Below, piece after piece: positions 56,501 through 64,000 of a stretch of 64,000 nt of DNA. The translations under genes and the position numbers were made by a program. The stretch spans positions 1-64,000 of the forward strand of contig PWYP01000143.1 in assembly GCA_003567805.1 (NCBI GenBank). Reading direction: 5' to 3'. Source of the DNA: PVC group bacterium (GTDB lineage Bacteria > Verrucomicrobiota > Kiritimatiellia > UBA8416). Every line of letters starts with the position of its first letter. Position 1 is the stretch's first letter. Under the pieces are notes generated by a model, which saw nothing but the letters and a program-made list of their open reading frames with translations, searched no databases and had not been told where the DNA came from.

Positions 56501-57126
56501 GACTTCTTTTCAGTCGTCTCCATCGCTTTTTTTACTATTTCGCCTAACTGCGGACGGAGAAGCTCCAAAAAGGCGGATGTTAACGTTTCTCCGCGAAAAT
56601 CGTGTTCAATTCCTTGGTCGCGTAACACAACGGAAAAACCGGATATGACGCCACGCGTAGACTTGATCGTAATGCCCTTGCGCAAGTCCTTGTTCATGGC
56701 TTGATTTAGGTACGTAGAGACTTGCTCCTGCTGTTTTGGGGATAGCAATACTTCAATGCCCCCTTTATCATCTTCTTTTACATAGGCCTTGACCACGTCA
56801 TGCACGAGTTTTGCAAATGATTCTCCATCTAAAATTTCAGAAATATCTTTCTGTGTCAGTGTTTCAAATGCCTGTTGCACGGCGTCACCAACGGATAATA
56901 CAATATCGCGTGCTGCGTGTTGGATGGCGCTAATACTGCGCTGTTCCAGTTTTTCGGCTTCTTCTTGGGCGGTCTCTACTTTTTTCGCGGCATTAGCTTC
57001 TGCCGTTTTCTTGATTTCTGCTGCTGTTTGATTTGCTGCATCAATAATGGCTTTGGCTTCTTCCTCGGCCTTTTCCAAGCCTTCTTTACGAATGCGATCG
57101 AGTAACCCTTGTAGTTCTTCTGCCAT
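56497..57126 (-). CDS. atpE: V-type ATPase subunit E (peripheral stalk)
   Basis: A 209-residue subunit with a long N-terminal coiled coil (M-A-E-E-L-Q-G-L-L-D-R-I, about 1-90, Ala/Glu/Lys-rich) and a C-terminal globular domain (about 100-200). First gene of the operon. ATG 57126 has AAGGATGG upstream. The partner stalk subunit G/H is not recognisable in the operon. The operon promoter should lie in 57127-57396, where I cannot name hexamers. Confidence 0.88.
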   Translation of the reverse strand: MAEELQGLLDRIRKEGLEKAEEEAKAIIDAANQTAAEIKKTAEANAAKKVETAQEEAEKLEQRSISAIQHAARDIVLSVGDAVQQAFETLTQKDISEILDGESFAKLVHDVVKAYVKEDDKGGIEVLLSPKQQEQVSTYLNQAMNKDLRKGITIKSTRGVISGFSVVLRDQGIEHDFRGETLTSAFLELLRPQLGEIVKKAMETTEKKS

Positions 57127-57396
57127 CTCCAACCATCCTTTTTGTAAAGGTTCCAATTCTAATCGGTGGTCATTATGTAAAACGGGGGTCCGTAAAGTAC
57201 GGGCAACTATCGTCAGTTTTCGACCAACGGTAGGATGAATCGAATACCGTTTGATTACGAACTGAACGCGAGGAGCGAAACACAGGTGAATGCGAAAAGC
57301 AAGTCGGGAAAACAAAAAATGAACTTTTTGTGAATCGTTAAGGCCGAATCCCATCCCGTTGTCATGTGATCTGAGATCCGTATATGGCGGGGGTTT

Positions 57397-58146
57397 TTAG
57401 CGTCGCCGCACATCTCCTCCGCCGGTGTTGATGAACTCTTGAATGCTTCCGAGGCCGGTTGATGCCATTGCGGTAAGCTGTAAACCGCCATCGTATCCGA
57501 TTCCGACTAATAATCCAAAAACGATTGCTTTGTGATAAAAATGATCGGATATGGCTAGATAGATAAAAGACCATCCGGGAATAAAAAAGCACAGAATACC
57601 CTGCATCATGTCAGAGGAGAAGGCTTTAGCCACGATATAAAAGTGTAATACCAGTACACCAATCCACAGGTACTCCAAGGCAGGCGCGGCGAATGTGTCT
57701 TCAATTGTAATTCCGTAACGCAGAAATCCAGAGATACCTCCCACGACGAGGAATAATAAGAAGGCGAGAAAAGGCTGTGATATCAGTGGTTTCTTTTGCT
57801 TCTTTTTGGGGTGCAGCTCGAGAGGGGGGGCTACTGCTTCTTCTGGCAAGTTGACTTTCGACTTAACAACACCTGGCTTTTCATCGGGTGGCAGCTCTGG
57901 TTGTTTGTCGCGAGCAAGCTTAAGTTTGCTTTTCTTGGCCGACGACTGTTCTGGGGGGGCGGCGGGCGTGGTCTTATTCTCTTGCTCCGCAGTGGCGGTG
58001 TCTGTCGTTACGCTGGGCTCTGTCTCTGGCACAAACTGCCGCATATTGCAATCACAGTCGCGACACATGATCTTTGTTGCATCGGCAAATTCTGAGACCA
58101 TACGTTCACTACTACACTGGGGGCATTGGTACTTGATGTCAGCCAT
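57397..58146 (-). CDS. Zinc-ribbon membrane protein of unknown function
   Basis: A 249-aa protein: an N-terminal zinc ribbon (C-P-Q-C at 8-11 and C-R-D-C at 28-31), a charged Pro/Lys-rich linker (about 40-120), then about four membrane helices (about 125-225). The C-terminus G-G-G-D-V-R-R-R is cytoplasmic or periplasmic. ATG 58146 has AGGAG 9 nt upstream. It reads like the V-ATPase operon and lies 270 bp ahead of atpE, so it may or may not be co-transcribed. I do not recognise the family beyond the ribbon. Confidence 0.7.
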   Translation of the reverse strand: MADIKYQCPQCSSERMVSEFADATKIMCRDCDCNMRQFVPETEPSVTTDTATAEQENKTTPAAPPEQSSAKKSKLKLARDKQPELPPDEKPGVVKSKVNLPEEAVAPPLELHPKKKQKKPLISQPFLAFLLFLVVGGISGFLRYGITIEDTFAAPALEYLWIGVLVLHFYIVAKAFSSDMMQGILCFFIPGWSFIYLAISDHFYHKAIVFGLLVGIGYDGGLQLTAMASTGLGSIQEFINTGGGDVRRR

Positions 58147-58571
58147 GATGTATACTCCTGAAAACGCGCACTGCTTGTTTCTGTCAGCATATGAGCTTTG
58201 CCATATTGGTTTTTTGCAACCATACAAAGCAAAACTTGAATCACACATTCGCATGAATGCAAAGCAATATTTTTTTGTTCTCCATATTTACGTGCCGGTT
58301 AGAGCATAAACGCAAATCGTTCGTAGCGTTTAATCGGGTTTGATATAAAGGGGAACCTTATAAATAAGCAGGTAAAGCCCCTGATGAAAGTAGAGGGTTT
58401 CGACTGATAGTGTGTCATGGGGAAAATACGCATTGTAAGCAGGTTGAAGATTGACAATTCTCGCATGCCACTTAATAATTTGCATTTAAAAAATATTTGT
58501 TTTGTGCGTGATTTATAAGAGCGCTCGTACGTTACCTTACGGCAATGTACACATTTCACAGGTGAAGCAAT
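58147..58571. other. Divergent intergenic region before the hybrid kinase
   Basis: This 425-bp AT-rich stretch separates the zinc-ribbon gene (-) and the kinase (+). It contains the promoter at 58451-58479 and no open frame or structured RNA that I can support. A CATGAATGCAAAGCAATATTT stretch and the GAGCGCTC palindrome (58520-58527) are the only other notable words. Confidence 0.5.
58451..58479 (+). promoter_or_regulatory. Strong sigma-70-type promoter of the hybrid kinase
   Basis: TTGACA (58451-58456), 17 nt, AATAAT (58474-58479): a perfect -35 and a five-of-six -10, followed by an A/T-rich start region about 90 bp upstream of the ATG at 58572. Confidence 0.6.
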
Positions 58572-60731
58572 ATGTCTCCGTATCGTTTAACTCGTAGCCG
58601 GAAAGAGCAAGTCCAAATCTGGATTACTGTATGGATTGTTTTGGCTCTCTCCGGTTTTCGACTGTTTGTTGAAATGCGCCCTCGTATTGATCTTTTTTTT
58701 GCGGCATATACCGAGTTTCCTGTCGCGATTGTGGCGCTAAATGCCTTGTTTTTCTGGCTTTTGTTTCTGCTCTGGATTGCCTATCGGCGTTGGCGTGAAT
58801 CGATTCTTTCCGAGCAGGAACTGGAACAGGTCCTGATGAGCATTAGTCCAGATGCACTGATCGTCGTAAATCGTGATCGTGTGATAACGATGTGTTCAGG
58901 GCAGGTGCAGGCGATGTTTGGCCTTTCGGAAAAGGAGATTCTAAACAAGAAAACGGATATGTTGTATTATGATCGTCGATTGCAAGGCAAGATTGGCGAA
59001 ATTGCATCACGATTAGAAGAGTTTGGTTTTCATGTGGGGTATGCAACGGGAAAACGCAGGGATGGAACAACGTTTCCTCTAGAGATTATAACGGGGAAGA
59101 TTCGTTTTCAGCAGGGTGCTGTGATTCTTATGCGTGATATTACCGAGCGGTGTCGCATTGAAGATGCTTTACGCGAAAGTGAAGTGCGGTTTGAACAATT
59201 CATGCGATATTTTCCTGGGTTTGCTTTTATCAAGGATCAAGATGGCAGACGTATTTATTTGAATGATGCACATGCTGTTGAGCGCGGTTGGAATATAGGC
59301 GATTGCATTGGTTGTAAGGATGAGGATTTGTACCGAGAAGACTTGGCGCGGCAATGTCGTGAATCGGATTTGCGCGTTTTGCAAGAGGGGAAGGCGGTAC
59401 GCTATGTGACGCGGATCACCGAGCCTGATGGCAACGTGTGTTCGTTGTTGACGGTGAAATTTCCCTTGCCTGTGACAGCGGACGGACATTCTCAACGCAT
59501 GATTGCGGGCCTATCTCTGGATATTACGGAGCAGGAAGCTGCGGAGCGGGAGCGCATTAGGATTGAAAAGCAACTGCAGCAGGCGCAAAAACTTGAAAGT
59601 CTTGGCGTGCTGGCCGGTGGTATCGCGCATGATTTTAATAATTTAATCATGGGTATGATGGGGCATGCTGATTTAGCACTAAACGACTACGAGAGCGGTG
59701 AAAACGTACAGCATCATGTTCACGCTGTTATAGAATCCTGTCAGCGCGCGACGGATCTGGCAAACCAGTTGTTGGCATACTCGGGTAAAGGACGCTTTGT
59801 GTTGGCTCCGACCAATCTGAGTGAAGTCATCGAGGATCTTCGAAATTTGCTCATGGTTTCGCTTTCCAAGAAAGCTGTATTGGATTTTGATCTTGCTGCG
59901 GGATTACCAGATATTGAGTGTGACGTAACGCAGATTCGCCAGGTTTTAATGAATTTGATGGTAAATGCGTCGGATGCGCTTGAAAGTCGCGCAGGGACCA
60001 TATCTTTGCAGACAGGAAAGGTTAGCGTTCGTGCGAATGATCCTGTAATTGCGGCTAGTCTTGCTTTAGGGCAACAGCCATTGGTTCCGGGCGATTATGT
60101 GTTTGCGAAGATTTCTGATACGGGCGTCGGGATACGCGAAGAAGATCGGGCCAAAATTTTTGATCCATTTTATACGACAAAGCGAACAGGGCATGGTCTG
60201 GGCCTGGCAGCCGCTTTGGGGATCGTCCGGAGTCATGGTGGATGTCTTACGGTCGAGAGTGAAGTGGGCAAGGGTACGGTTTGCTCTTTGTATCTTCCCG
60301 TCTCAAATAAAGTGGCTGCCATACGTCGACTGGATAAGGATTTGCATGAATCCTGGAACGGTGAGGGTACGGTCCTGCTAGCAGATGATGAAGAAATGGT
60401 ACGCGAAGTTGCTGCGATGATGCTCGAAAGTATCGGTTTTACGGTGGTTTCGGTATCTGATGGACGTCAAGCTCTGGATTGCTATCAACAAGAAAAGGGG
60501 AAGTTCCGTGCGTTGATATTGGACATTTCAATGCCTTCGTTGGGAGGTGTTGAAGTTTGTCAGAAGCTACGGCAGGATGATGAGAGGGTTCCCGTAATCC
60601 TTTCGAGTGGTTACAACCAATGGCAAGGTATAGAGGACTTGCCGCAGGAAGACAGGATATATTTTCTCAAAAAGCCATACCGATTACGTGCCTTGCGAGA
60701 TATGATGCGAGAAGTTCTTTTGCACGAATAA
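58572..60731 (+). CDS. PAS-PAS hybrid sensor histidine kinase
   Basis: A 719-residue membrane kinase: two helices (about 17-35 and 48-71), two PAS domains (about 85-195 and 205-325), a HisKA region with phospho-acceptor His353 in G-G-I-A-H-D-F-N-N-L, an ATPase with M-N-L-M-V-N-A-S-D-A, D-T-G-V-G-I and G-L-G-L-A-A-A, and a C-terminal receiver with L-A-D-D-E-E, the phosphorylated Asp in L-I-L-D-I-S-M-P and Lys in F-L-K-K-P-Y. All catalytic residues are intact, in contrast to the related protein at 6103-7815. The signal and downstream regulator are unknown; no response regulator gene is adjacent. Confidence 0.93.
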   Translation: MSPYRLTRSRKEQVQIWITVWIVLALSGFRLFVEMRPRIDLFFAAYTEFPVAIVALNALFFWLLFLLWIAYRRWRESILSEQELEQVLMSISPDALIVVNRDRVITMCSGQVQAMFGLSEKEILNKKTDMLYYDRRLQGKIGEIASRLEEFGFHVGYATGKRRDGTTFPLEIITGKIRFQQGAVILMRDITERCRIEDALRESEVRFEQFMRYFPGFAFIKDQDGRRIYLNDAHAVERGWNIGDCIGCKDEDLYREDLARQCRESDLRVLQEGKAVRYVTRITEPDGNVCSLLTVKFPLPVTADGHSQRMIAGLSLDITEQEAAERERIRIEKQLQQAQKLESLGVLAGGIAHDFNNLIMGMMGHADLALNDYESGENVQHHVHAVIESCQRATDLANQLLAYSGKGRFVLAPTNLSEVIEDLRNLLMVSLSKKAVLDFDLAAGLPDIECDVTQIRQVLMNLMVNASDALESRAGTISLQTGKVSVRANDPVIAASLALGQQPLVPGDYVFAKISDTGVGIREEDRAKIFDPFYTTKRTGHGLGLAAALGIVRSHGGCLTVESEVGKGTVCSLYLPVSNKVAAIRRLDKDLHESWNGEGTVLLADDEEMVREVAAMMLESIGFTVVSVSDGRQALDCYQQEKGKFRALILDISMPSLGGVEVCQKLRQDDERVPVILSSGYNQWQGIEDLPQEDRIYFLKKPYRLRALRDMMREVLLHE

Positions 60732-60763
60732 CATCCGTAGTGACTGTCTAAAAGGGGGGGCGT

Positions 60764-61501
60764 ATGTTTTTTTCCCGATTTCGTCTGTTGGTGTGTGTTT
60801 GCTTGTCTTTGCTTAGCGTCATCTCGATCGGTTGGGCAGCTCCTGATGATGTTACTTTCCCGCCGCCTGTTCGCTCTGGGGGACTGGGTATTTTCTCCAG
60901 TTTGCAAGCACGCAGGGATGTTGAAAGGTTCGATTCGCGGCTTTTGCATTGGGAGGGGTTGGGGAATATACTATGGGCGGCATGTGGTGTGAATCGACCA
61001 GATGATGCGACAGCGCGTACGGTGCCTATTTTGACCCTCCCTTTTCCGGTTACCATATATTTGTTAGCGGAGGCTGGTGTTTGGCAGTATGACGCACTTG
61101 GACATCGGCTGATTGGTGTTCAAAATGGTGATTTCAGAGAGCTGGCTACAACTGATGCGATGGGTCATGATGGCATGTCTTCAATCGTCGAAGTGATGCC
61201 GGATGATGCTGCCGAGGATTTTGCGCCTCCTGTGGTTTTGCTTTTGGTTGCGGAACAGCGGTTCTCTGGCGATGGGAATTTGATGCAGCGGCAAAGCGAA
61301 CCTTCGGGCTTGCTTGTGCAGGCGGCGTTGCATGCGGGGCATGTGGCCCAGAATATTCAACTCGTGGGAATAGCCGAGAGGATAGGTGTTCGGACACACT
61401 ATCCACCAGCCGATAGAGAGGCTCTGATTCAAGCCCTCGAAATACCATCTGAAACAGACGTTTTGCTTGTTTTGCAGCTGGGGTACCCGGCTGCCAGGTA
61501 A
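60764..61501 (+). CDS. Secreted SagB-like nitroreductase-fold protein
   Basis: A 245-residue protein with a signal peptide (about 1-25, S-I-G-W-A-A). The segment L-G-N-I-L-W-A-A-C-G-V-N-R-P, followed by A-R-T-V-P, is the FMN-binding start of SagB/ThcOx-type nitroreductases (L-L-W-A-A-x-G-x-N-R), and a C-terminal R-T-H-Y-P-P-A-D continues the fold. It would be a periplasmic flavoprotein; electron donor and substrate are not inferable. It follows the kinase by 33 bp and converges on trxA with 7 bp between stops. Confidence 0.7.
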   Translation: MFFSRFRLLVCVCLSLLSVISIGWAAPDDVTFPPPVRSGGLGIFSSLQARRDVERFDSRLLHWEGLGNILWAACGVNRPDDATARTVPILTLPFPVTIYLLAEAGVWQYDALGHRLIGVQNGDFRELATTDAMGHDGMSSIVEVMPDDAAEDFAPPVVLLLVAEQRFSGDGNLMQRQSEPSGLLVQAALHAGHVAQNIQLVGIAERIGVRTHYPPADREALIQALEIPSETDVLLVLQLGYPAAR

Positions 61502-61508
61502 TGATGAA

Positions 61509-61841
61509 TTAATCTACAAACGGTTTGAGCTTTGCCAGCAAGTCTGTTTTGCTCAAAGCACCAATCATCTGTTCTTTTACTTCACCGTTTTGCATAATAA
61601 GAAGCGTTGGGATTGAACGTACACCGAATTGCTGTGCCAATGGCGCGTTATGATCTACGTCAACTTTTGCGATTTTGAGTTTTCCGCTGAGCTCCCCGGC
61701 AAGTTCATCCAGGATTGGGGCAATTGCGCGACAAGGGCCGCACCAGGTTGCCCAAAAATCTACGAGTACAGGTAATGTTGCACTGGCTACTTCGCTGTCC
61801 CAATTACTGCCAGTAATTTCAATGATGTTTTCTGATGCCAT
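61509..61841 (-). CDS. trxA: Thioredoxin
   Basis: A 110-aa cytoplasmic thioredoxin with V-D-F-W-A-T-W-C-G-P-C-R active site, K-V-D-V-D and the cis-Pro segment S-I-P-T-L. All family landmarks are present. It reduces protein disulfides and would be a natural reductant for redox-active proteins such as the CxxU candidate if that were cytoplasmic (it has a signal peptide, so not directly). Confidence 0.97.
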   Translation of the reverse strand: MASENIIEITGSNWDSEVASATLPVLVDFWATWCGPCRAIAPILDELAGELSGKLKIAKVDVDHNAPLAQQFGVRSIPTLLIMQNGEVKEQMIGALSKTDLLAKLKPFVD

Positions 61842-61880
61842 GTGTTTTCCCCTTCGATTTTATATAGGTTAGTTTATGTA

Positions 61881-63536
61881 TTACGGTACATATCTAGCTG
61901 GCCAAGGTAAGCCTTCTTGCGGAGGGCCTTCGGTTAAATCTTCATCCATGACCTGCGCTGTGAGCGCATAGATAAGTACGCCAGCAATCAAGGTTGCCGC
62001 AAGAGCAATGATAGCGAATGCCCAATGCGGTTCCGGTTCTCCTACCTTGCCAGTTGGTACGGGCGGAGTAAACAAAGTGGGGGGCTGGGCTGCGGGTTTT
62101 TCACTCGTCGAAACTGACGGACGTTTTACTTTTAACGTTTTTTTCTGTGATTGTGGCTTGGTCTCTTGGGCCGTTTCGTCCGCAGACTCTTCTGTGGGGG
62201 GCTTGTTTCCAGCCGATTTGACGATCGTTTTCGCTTCTGGAGAGACAGAAGGTTCCGGTGCTGCTCGTTTAATTTTAATGGTAGCAGGAGCGTTGGGGGC
62301 ACTGCTTTCGCCGCCGAGAACCGATTCCAGTGAAATGCGAGAGGTTTGGCGCTTGGGATCAACCGATGGTTTCTTGTCAGCCGTATCGCCAGTGTTGTCG
62401 GCTTGCGGTTCTATTTGCCCTGTCTTTGATTTGGGAGCAATTTTAATCGTTCGGATCTGTCCTGAAGTGCTTTTTTCCGCATTTGAGGGAAGCGTTATGC
62501 GTGAAGTCGATTTTTTCGTTCCGGGAGCAGCTAAGGGGTCTGGTCCATCTTTGCGAATGCCCACAGGAGTGGGGCGTTTGATTGTCGTTGGTCCTGCACC
62601 TGCTGGCCGCAGAACGGGGCGTTTAGGCGCAGCAGTTGGCGGCGCTGCTGGCTTGGCCTCCTCCTGCGTATCCTTTGGCGTGTTGGAGAGAGAGTCGGGA
62701 CTATTTTTTTCTGTTGCATCCGATTTTTGGCTATCGGTGTCTGTCGTTTCTGCTGTTGGCTGGGGTTTATCTTGCTGTTCTTGCGATGTGATGGGAGGCG
62801 TTGCTTTTTCTTCGCTAGACGAAGCAGGCACACTAGGCTTTGGTAGAACAGGCGGCTCAGGTTTTTTTTCCGCCCCTACCGTGGGAGCCTGAGGTGTCTT
62901 GGGGTTTGGGGAAGCTGTGTTTTCTTGTGCTTTAGGGGTATCCGCCTCTTCCTGCTTTGCTTCTGCGAGCGCACGTTCTGCCATTGAAGGTGTATCACTC
63001 TTTTCGGCAGGTTTAAGAGAAGTTGGGGGAGAGGCTTTGACAGAAGAATCAGATTCCTTTGCTGGTTTGGGAACGACAGGAGGCGAAGGTTTGGGCGTTT
63101 CTGTTTGTGCCGATACGGGTTTTTTCAACGTAATCGGTTTTGGCCCTGTGTTCGGTTTTGACCCTGTGGGGGGCGTTGGTGCGGTTGGCTCTTTGGGCTC
63201 TGTTGTTGCTCCTGGTTTGGGAACGACAGGAGGCGAAGGTTTGGACGTTTCTGCTTGTACCGATACGGGTTTTTTCAACGTAATCGGTTTTGGTCCTACG
63301 TTCGGTTTTGGCCCTGTGGGGGGCGTTGGTGCTGTTGGTTTCTTGGGCTCTGTTGTTGCTGCTGGTTTGGGCAGGGTGATCGGTTTGGATGTTTCTGTAG
63401 CGTCTGACTTAGGGGAAGCTGGCGTATCCTTTGGGGCGGGCGCAGTTGTTTCTTGCGGTGTGGATACCGTTGCTTTGGGCTTTAAACTGATTTTCGGAGG
63501 CAGTCCACCGTTGGTATCTGGATCGTTTTCAGACAT
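61881..63536 (-). CDS. Pro/Lys/Thr-rich tail-anchored protein with two 50-residue repeats
   Basis: A 551-aa protein, mostly disordered (Pro, Lys, Thr, Ser), with one hydrophobic helix near the C-terminus (about 505-528, A-I-I-A-L-A-A-T-L-I-A-G-V). Residues 61-110 and 111-160 are a near-identical tandem repeat (T-T-E-P-K-(K/E)-P-T-A-P-T-P-P-T-G). A short phrase (T-I-K-I, I-T-L-K-K-P, T-I-K-R-P) recurs along the chain. This looks like a membrane-tethered linker or scaffold with the long chain on the cytoplasmic side (no signal peptide). I do not recognise a family. GGGAG precedes ATG 63536. Confidence 0.7.
   Translation of the reverse strand: MSENDPDTNGGLPPKISLKPKATVSTPQETTAPAPKDTPASPKSDATETSKPITLPKPAATTEPKKPTAPTPPTGPKPNVGPKPITLKKPVSVQAETSKPSPPVVPKPGATTEPKEPTAPTPPTGSKPNTGPKPITLKKPVSAQTETPKPSPPVVPKPAKESDSSVKASPPTSLKPAEKSDTPSMAERALAEAKQEEADTPKAQENTASPNPKTPQAPTVGAEKKPEPPVLPKPSVPASSSEEKATPPITSQEQQDKPQPTAETTDTDSQKSDATEKNSPDSLSNTPKDTQEEAKPAAPPTAAPKRPVLRPAGAGPTTIKRPTPVGIRKDGPDPLAAPGTKKSTSRITLPSNAEKSTSGQIRTIKIAPKSKTGQIEPQADNTGDTADKKPSVDPKRQTSRISLESVLGGESSAPNAPATIKIKRAAPEPSVSPEAKTIVKSAGNKPPTEESADETAQETKPQSQKKTLKVKRPSVSTSEKPAAQPPTLFTPPVPTGKVGEPEPHWAFAIIALAATLIAGVLIYALTAQVMDEDLTEGPPQEGLPWPARYVP
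63057..63356 (-). repeat. Two tandem 150-bp repeats in the Pro-rich gene
   Basis: Bases 63207-63356 and 63057-63206 encode residues 61-110 and 111-160. Long stretches of DNA are identical, including the ITLKKPVS and PSPPVVPKP parts, so the duplication is recent at the nucleotide level and the number of copies may vary between strains. Confidence 0.85.
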
Positions 63537-63647
63537 GCGCCAACTCCCTATTCATACTGAGTAAAATGATGGCTACAAGTAAAGCAGTTCGCGTGTGGGG
63601 CGTCAACTCTTGAATAGGCGTCTTCCCGAATTCCTGCATCATGATCA

Positions 63648-64000
63648 TCATGGTAGATCGCGATCCGTATCAAGGGTAATCGTTACGGGGCCATCATTTG
63701 TGAGCGCAACCTGCATAGAAGCGCGAAATTGTCCCGTTTTGACGGATTGTGGCGGTAAGAGATCTGCAAGGTAATGTACATACTTCTCATATAGAGATTT
63801 TGCCTCTTCTGGTGGTGCTGCATAGATGAAGCTCGGGCGGTTTCCTTTTCGTGTGTCTGCATACAGCGTGAACTGTGAAATAACGAGAGCTTCTCCCGCG
63901 ATATCCTGTAGAGAGCGATTCATCCGATCTTGGTTATCGGGGAATATGCGTAAACTGGCGGTTTTGGCAGCCAGCACGGCAGCCCCGTCGCTGTTATCGT
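63648..64000 (-). CDS. dtd: D-aminoacyl-tRNA deacylase (5' end cut by window edge)
   Basis: The visible 117 residues belong to Dtd, which hydrolyses D-amino acids from tRNA. M-N-R-S-L-Q-D-I-A-G-E, the catalytic S-Q-F-T-L-Y-A-D, T-R-K-G-N-R-P-S-F and N-D-G-P-V-T-I are all present. About 30 N-terminal residues lie beyond the right edge. The frame is open from 64000 to TGA at 63650-63648. Confidence 0.95.
   Translation of the reverse strand, partial: DNSDGAAVLAAKTASLRIFPDNQDRMNRSLQDIAGEALVISQFTLYADTRKGNRPSFIYAAPPEEAKSLYEKYVHYLADLLPPQSVKTGQFRASMQVALTNDGPVTITLDTDRDLP

Noticed and set aside
62008..62892. Long plus-strand open frame opposite the Pro-rich gene
   Set aside because: It is a Gly/Val/Ser-rich antisense shadow produced by the biased codons of the Pro/Lys-rich protein, without its own start signals.

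Overview
The window is about 48% GC by eye and reads as the chromosome of an anaerobic Gram-negative bacterium, most likely of the PVC group (Verrucomicrobiota/Kiritimatiellota-like). The evidence is a bacterial V-type ATPase operon of the E-(DUF2764)-A-B-D-I-K form, Lol lipoprotein-sorting and MsbA-type genes (so an outer membrane), an E. coli-type PurB, the radical SAM hydrogenase maturase HydE, and a RAYT-like transposase tail with REP-like palindromes. The phylum is inferred from gene content and has not been computed. Almost every gene is ordinary housekeeping and is densely packed.

Layout. 1-1151: a transposase tail, a broken 2-hydroxyacyl-CoA dehydratase gene cut exactly at a short direct repeat, and a small secreted protein whose reading frame crosses an in-frame TGA. 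1336-5430 (+): trpE-trpG-trpD-trpC. 5435-12559 (-): a type IV pilus assembly operon pilM-N-O-P-Q that ends in a PAS protein resembling a histidine kinase but lacking its His, and a spermidine-synthase-like protein. 12714-14257: purB and tRNA-Gly. 14404-18677 (+): a 3D-domain lipoprotein, lysS, lolC/E and lolD, separated by repeat-rich spacers. 18846-21367 (-): rpsO-pnp with a structured spacer. 21563-25205: an unrecognised regulator-like protein and fucI. 25516-29895 (+): an FMN riboswitch followed by ribBA-ribH-nusB-ribD-ribE. 30072-41145 (+): gatCAB, pilB-pilT-pilB, an MsbA-like exporter, yjbQ and queA. 41149-46090 (-): frr, pyrH, manA, an MFS carrier and hydE. 46269-48245 (+): a TonB-like protein and folC. 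48302-57126 (-): a glycosyltransferase, then the V-ATPase operon. 57397-64000: a zinc-ribbon membrane protein, a hybrid histidine kinase, a SagB-like secreted protein, trxA, a Pro-rich membrane protein with 50-residue repeats, and dtd.

How the genes work together. The pil operon (membrane alignment complex and secretin) and the distant pilB-pilT-pilB cluster (extension and retraction motors) together give most of a type IV pilus or related secretion machine; pilins, prepilin peptidase and PilC are not in the window. The rib operon makes riboflavin under FMN control, and the sequence supports a simple translational switch. The V-ATPase K subunit keeps residues that bind Na+ in Enterococcus NtpK, so Na+ coupling is plausible.

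The most exciting observation is at 615-1151 on the minus strand. A promoter-like site, a good ribosome binding site and a signal peptide precede a frame that meets TGA in the context C-P-T-(TGA)-G-G-R-G. The frame then continues for 44 convincing codons and stops just before a terminator. An 8-bp hairpin with a GGU loop sits 21 nt after the TGA, which is the geometry of a bacterial SECIS element. This is a candidate selenoprotein with a CxxU motif, not yet separated from a simple nonsense mutation. No selenocysteine machinery is visible in this window.
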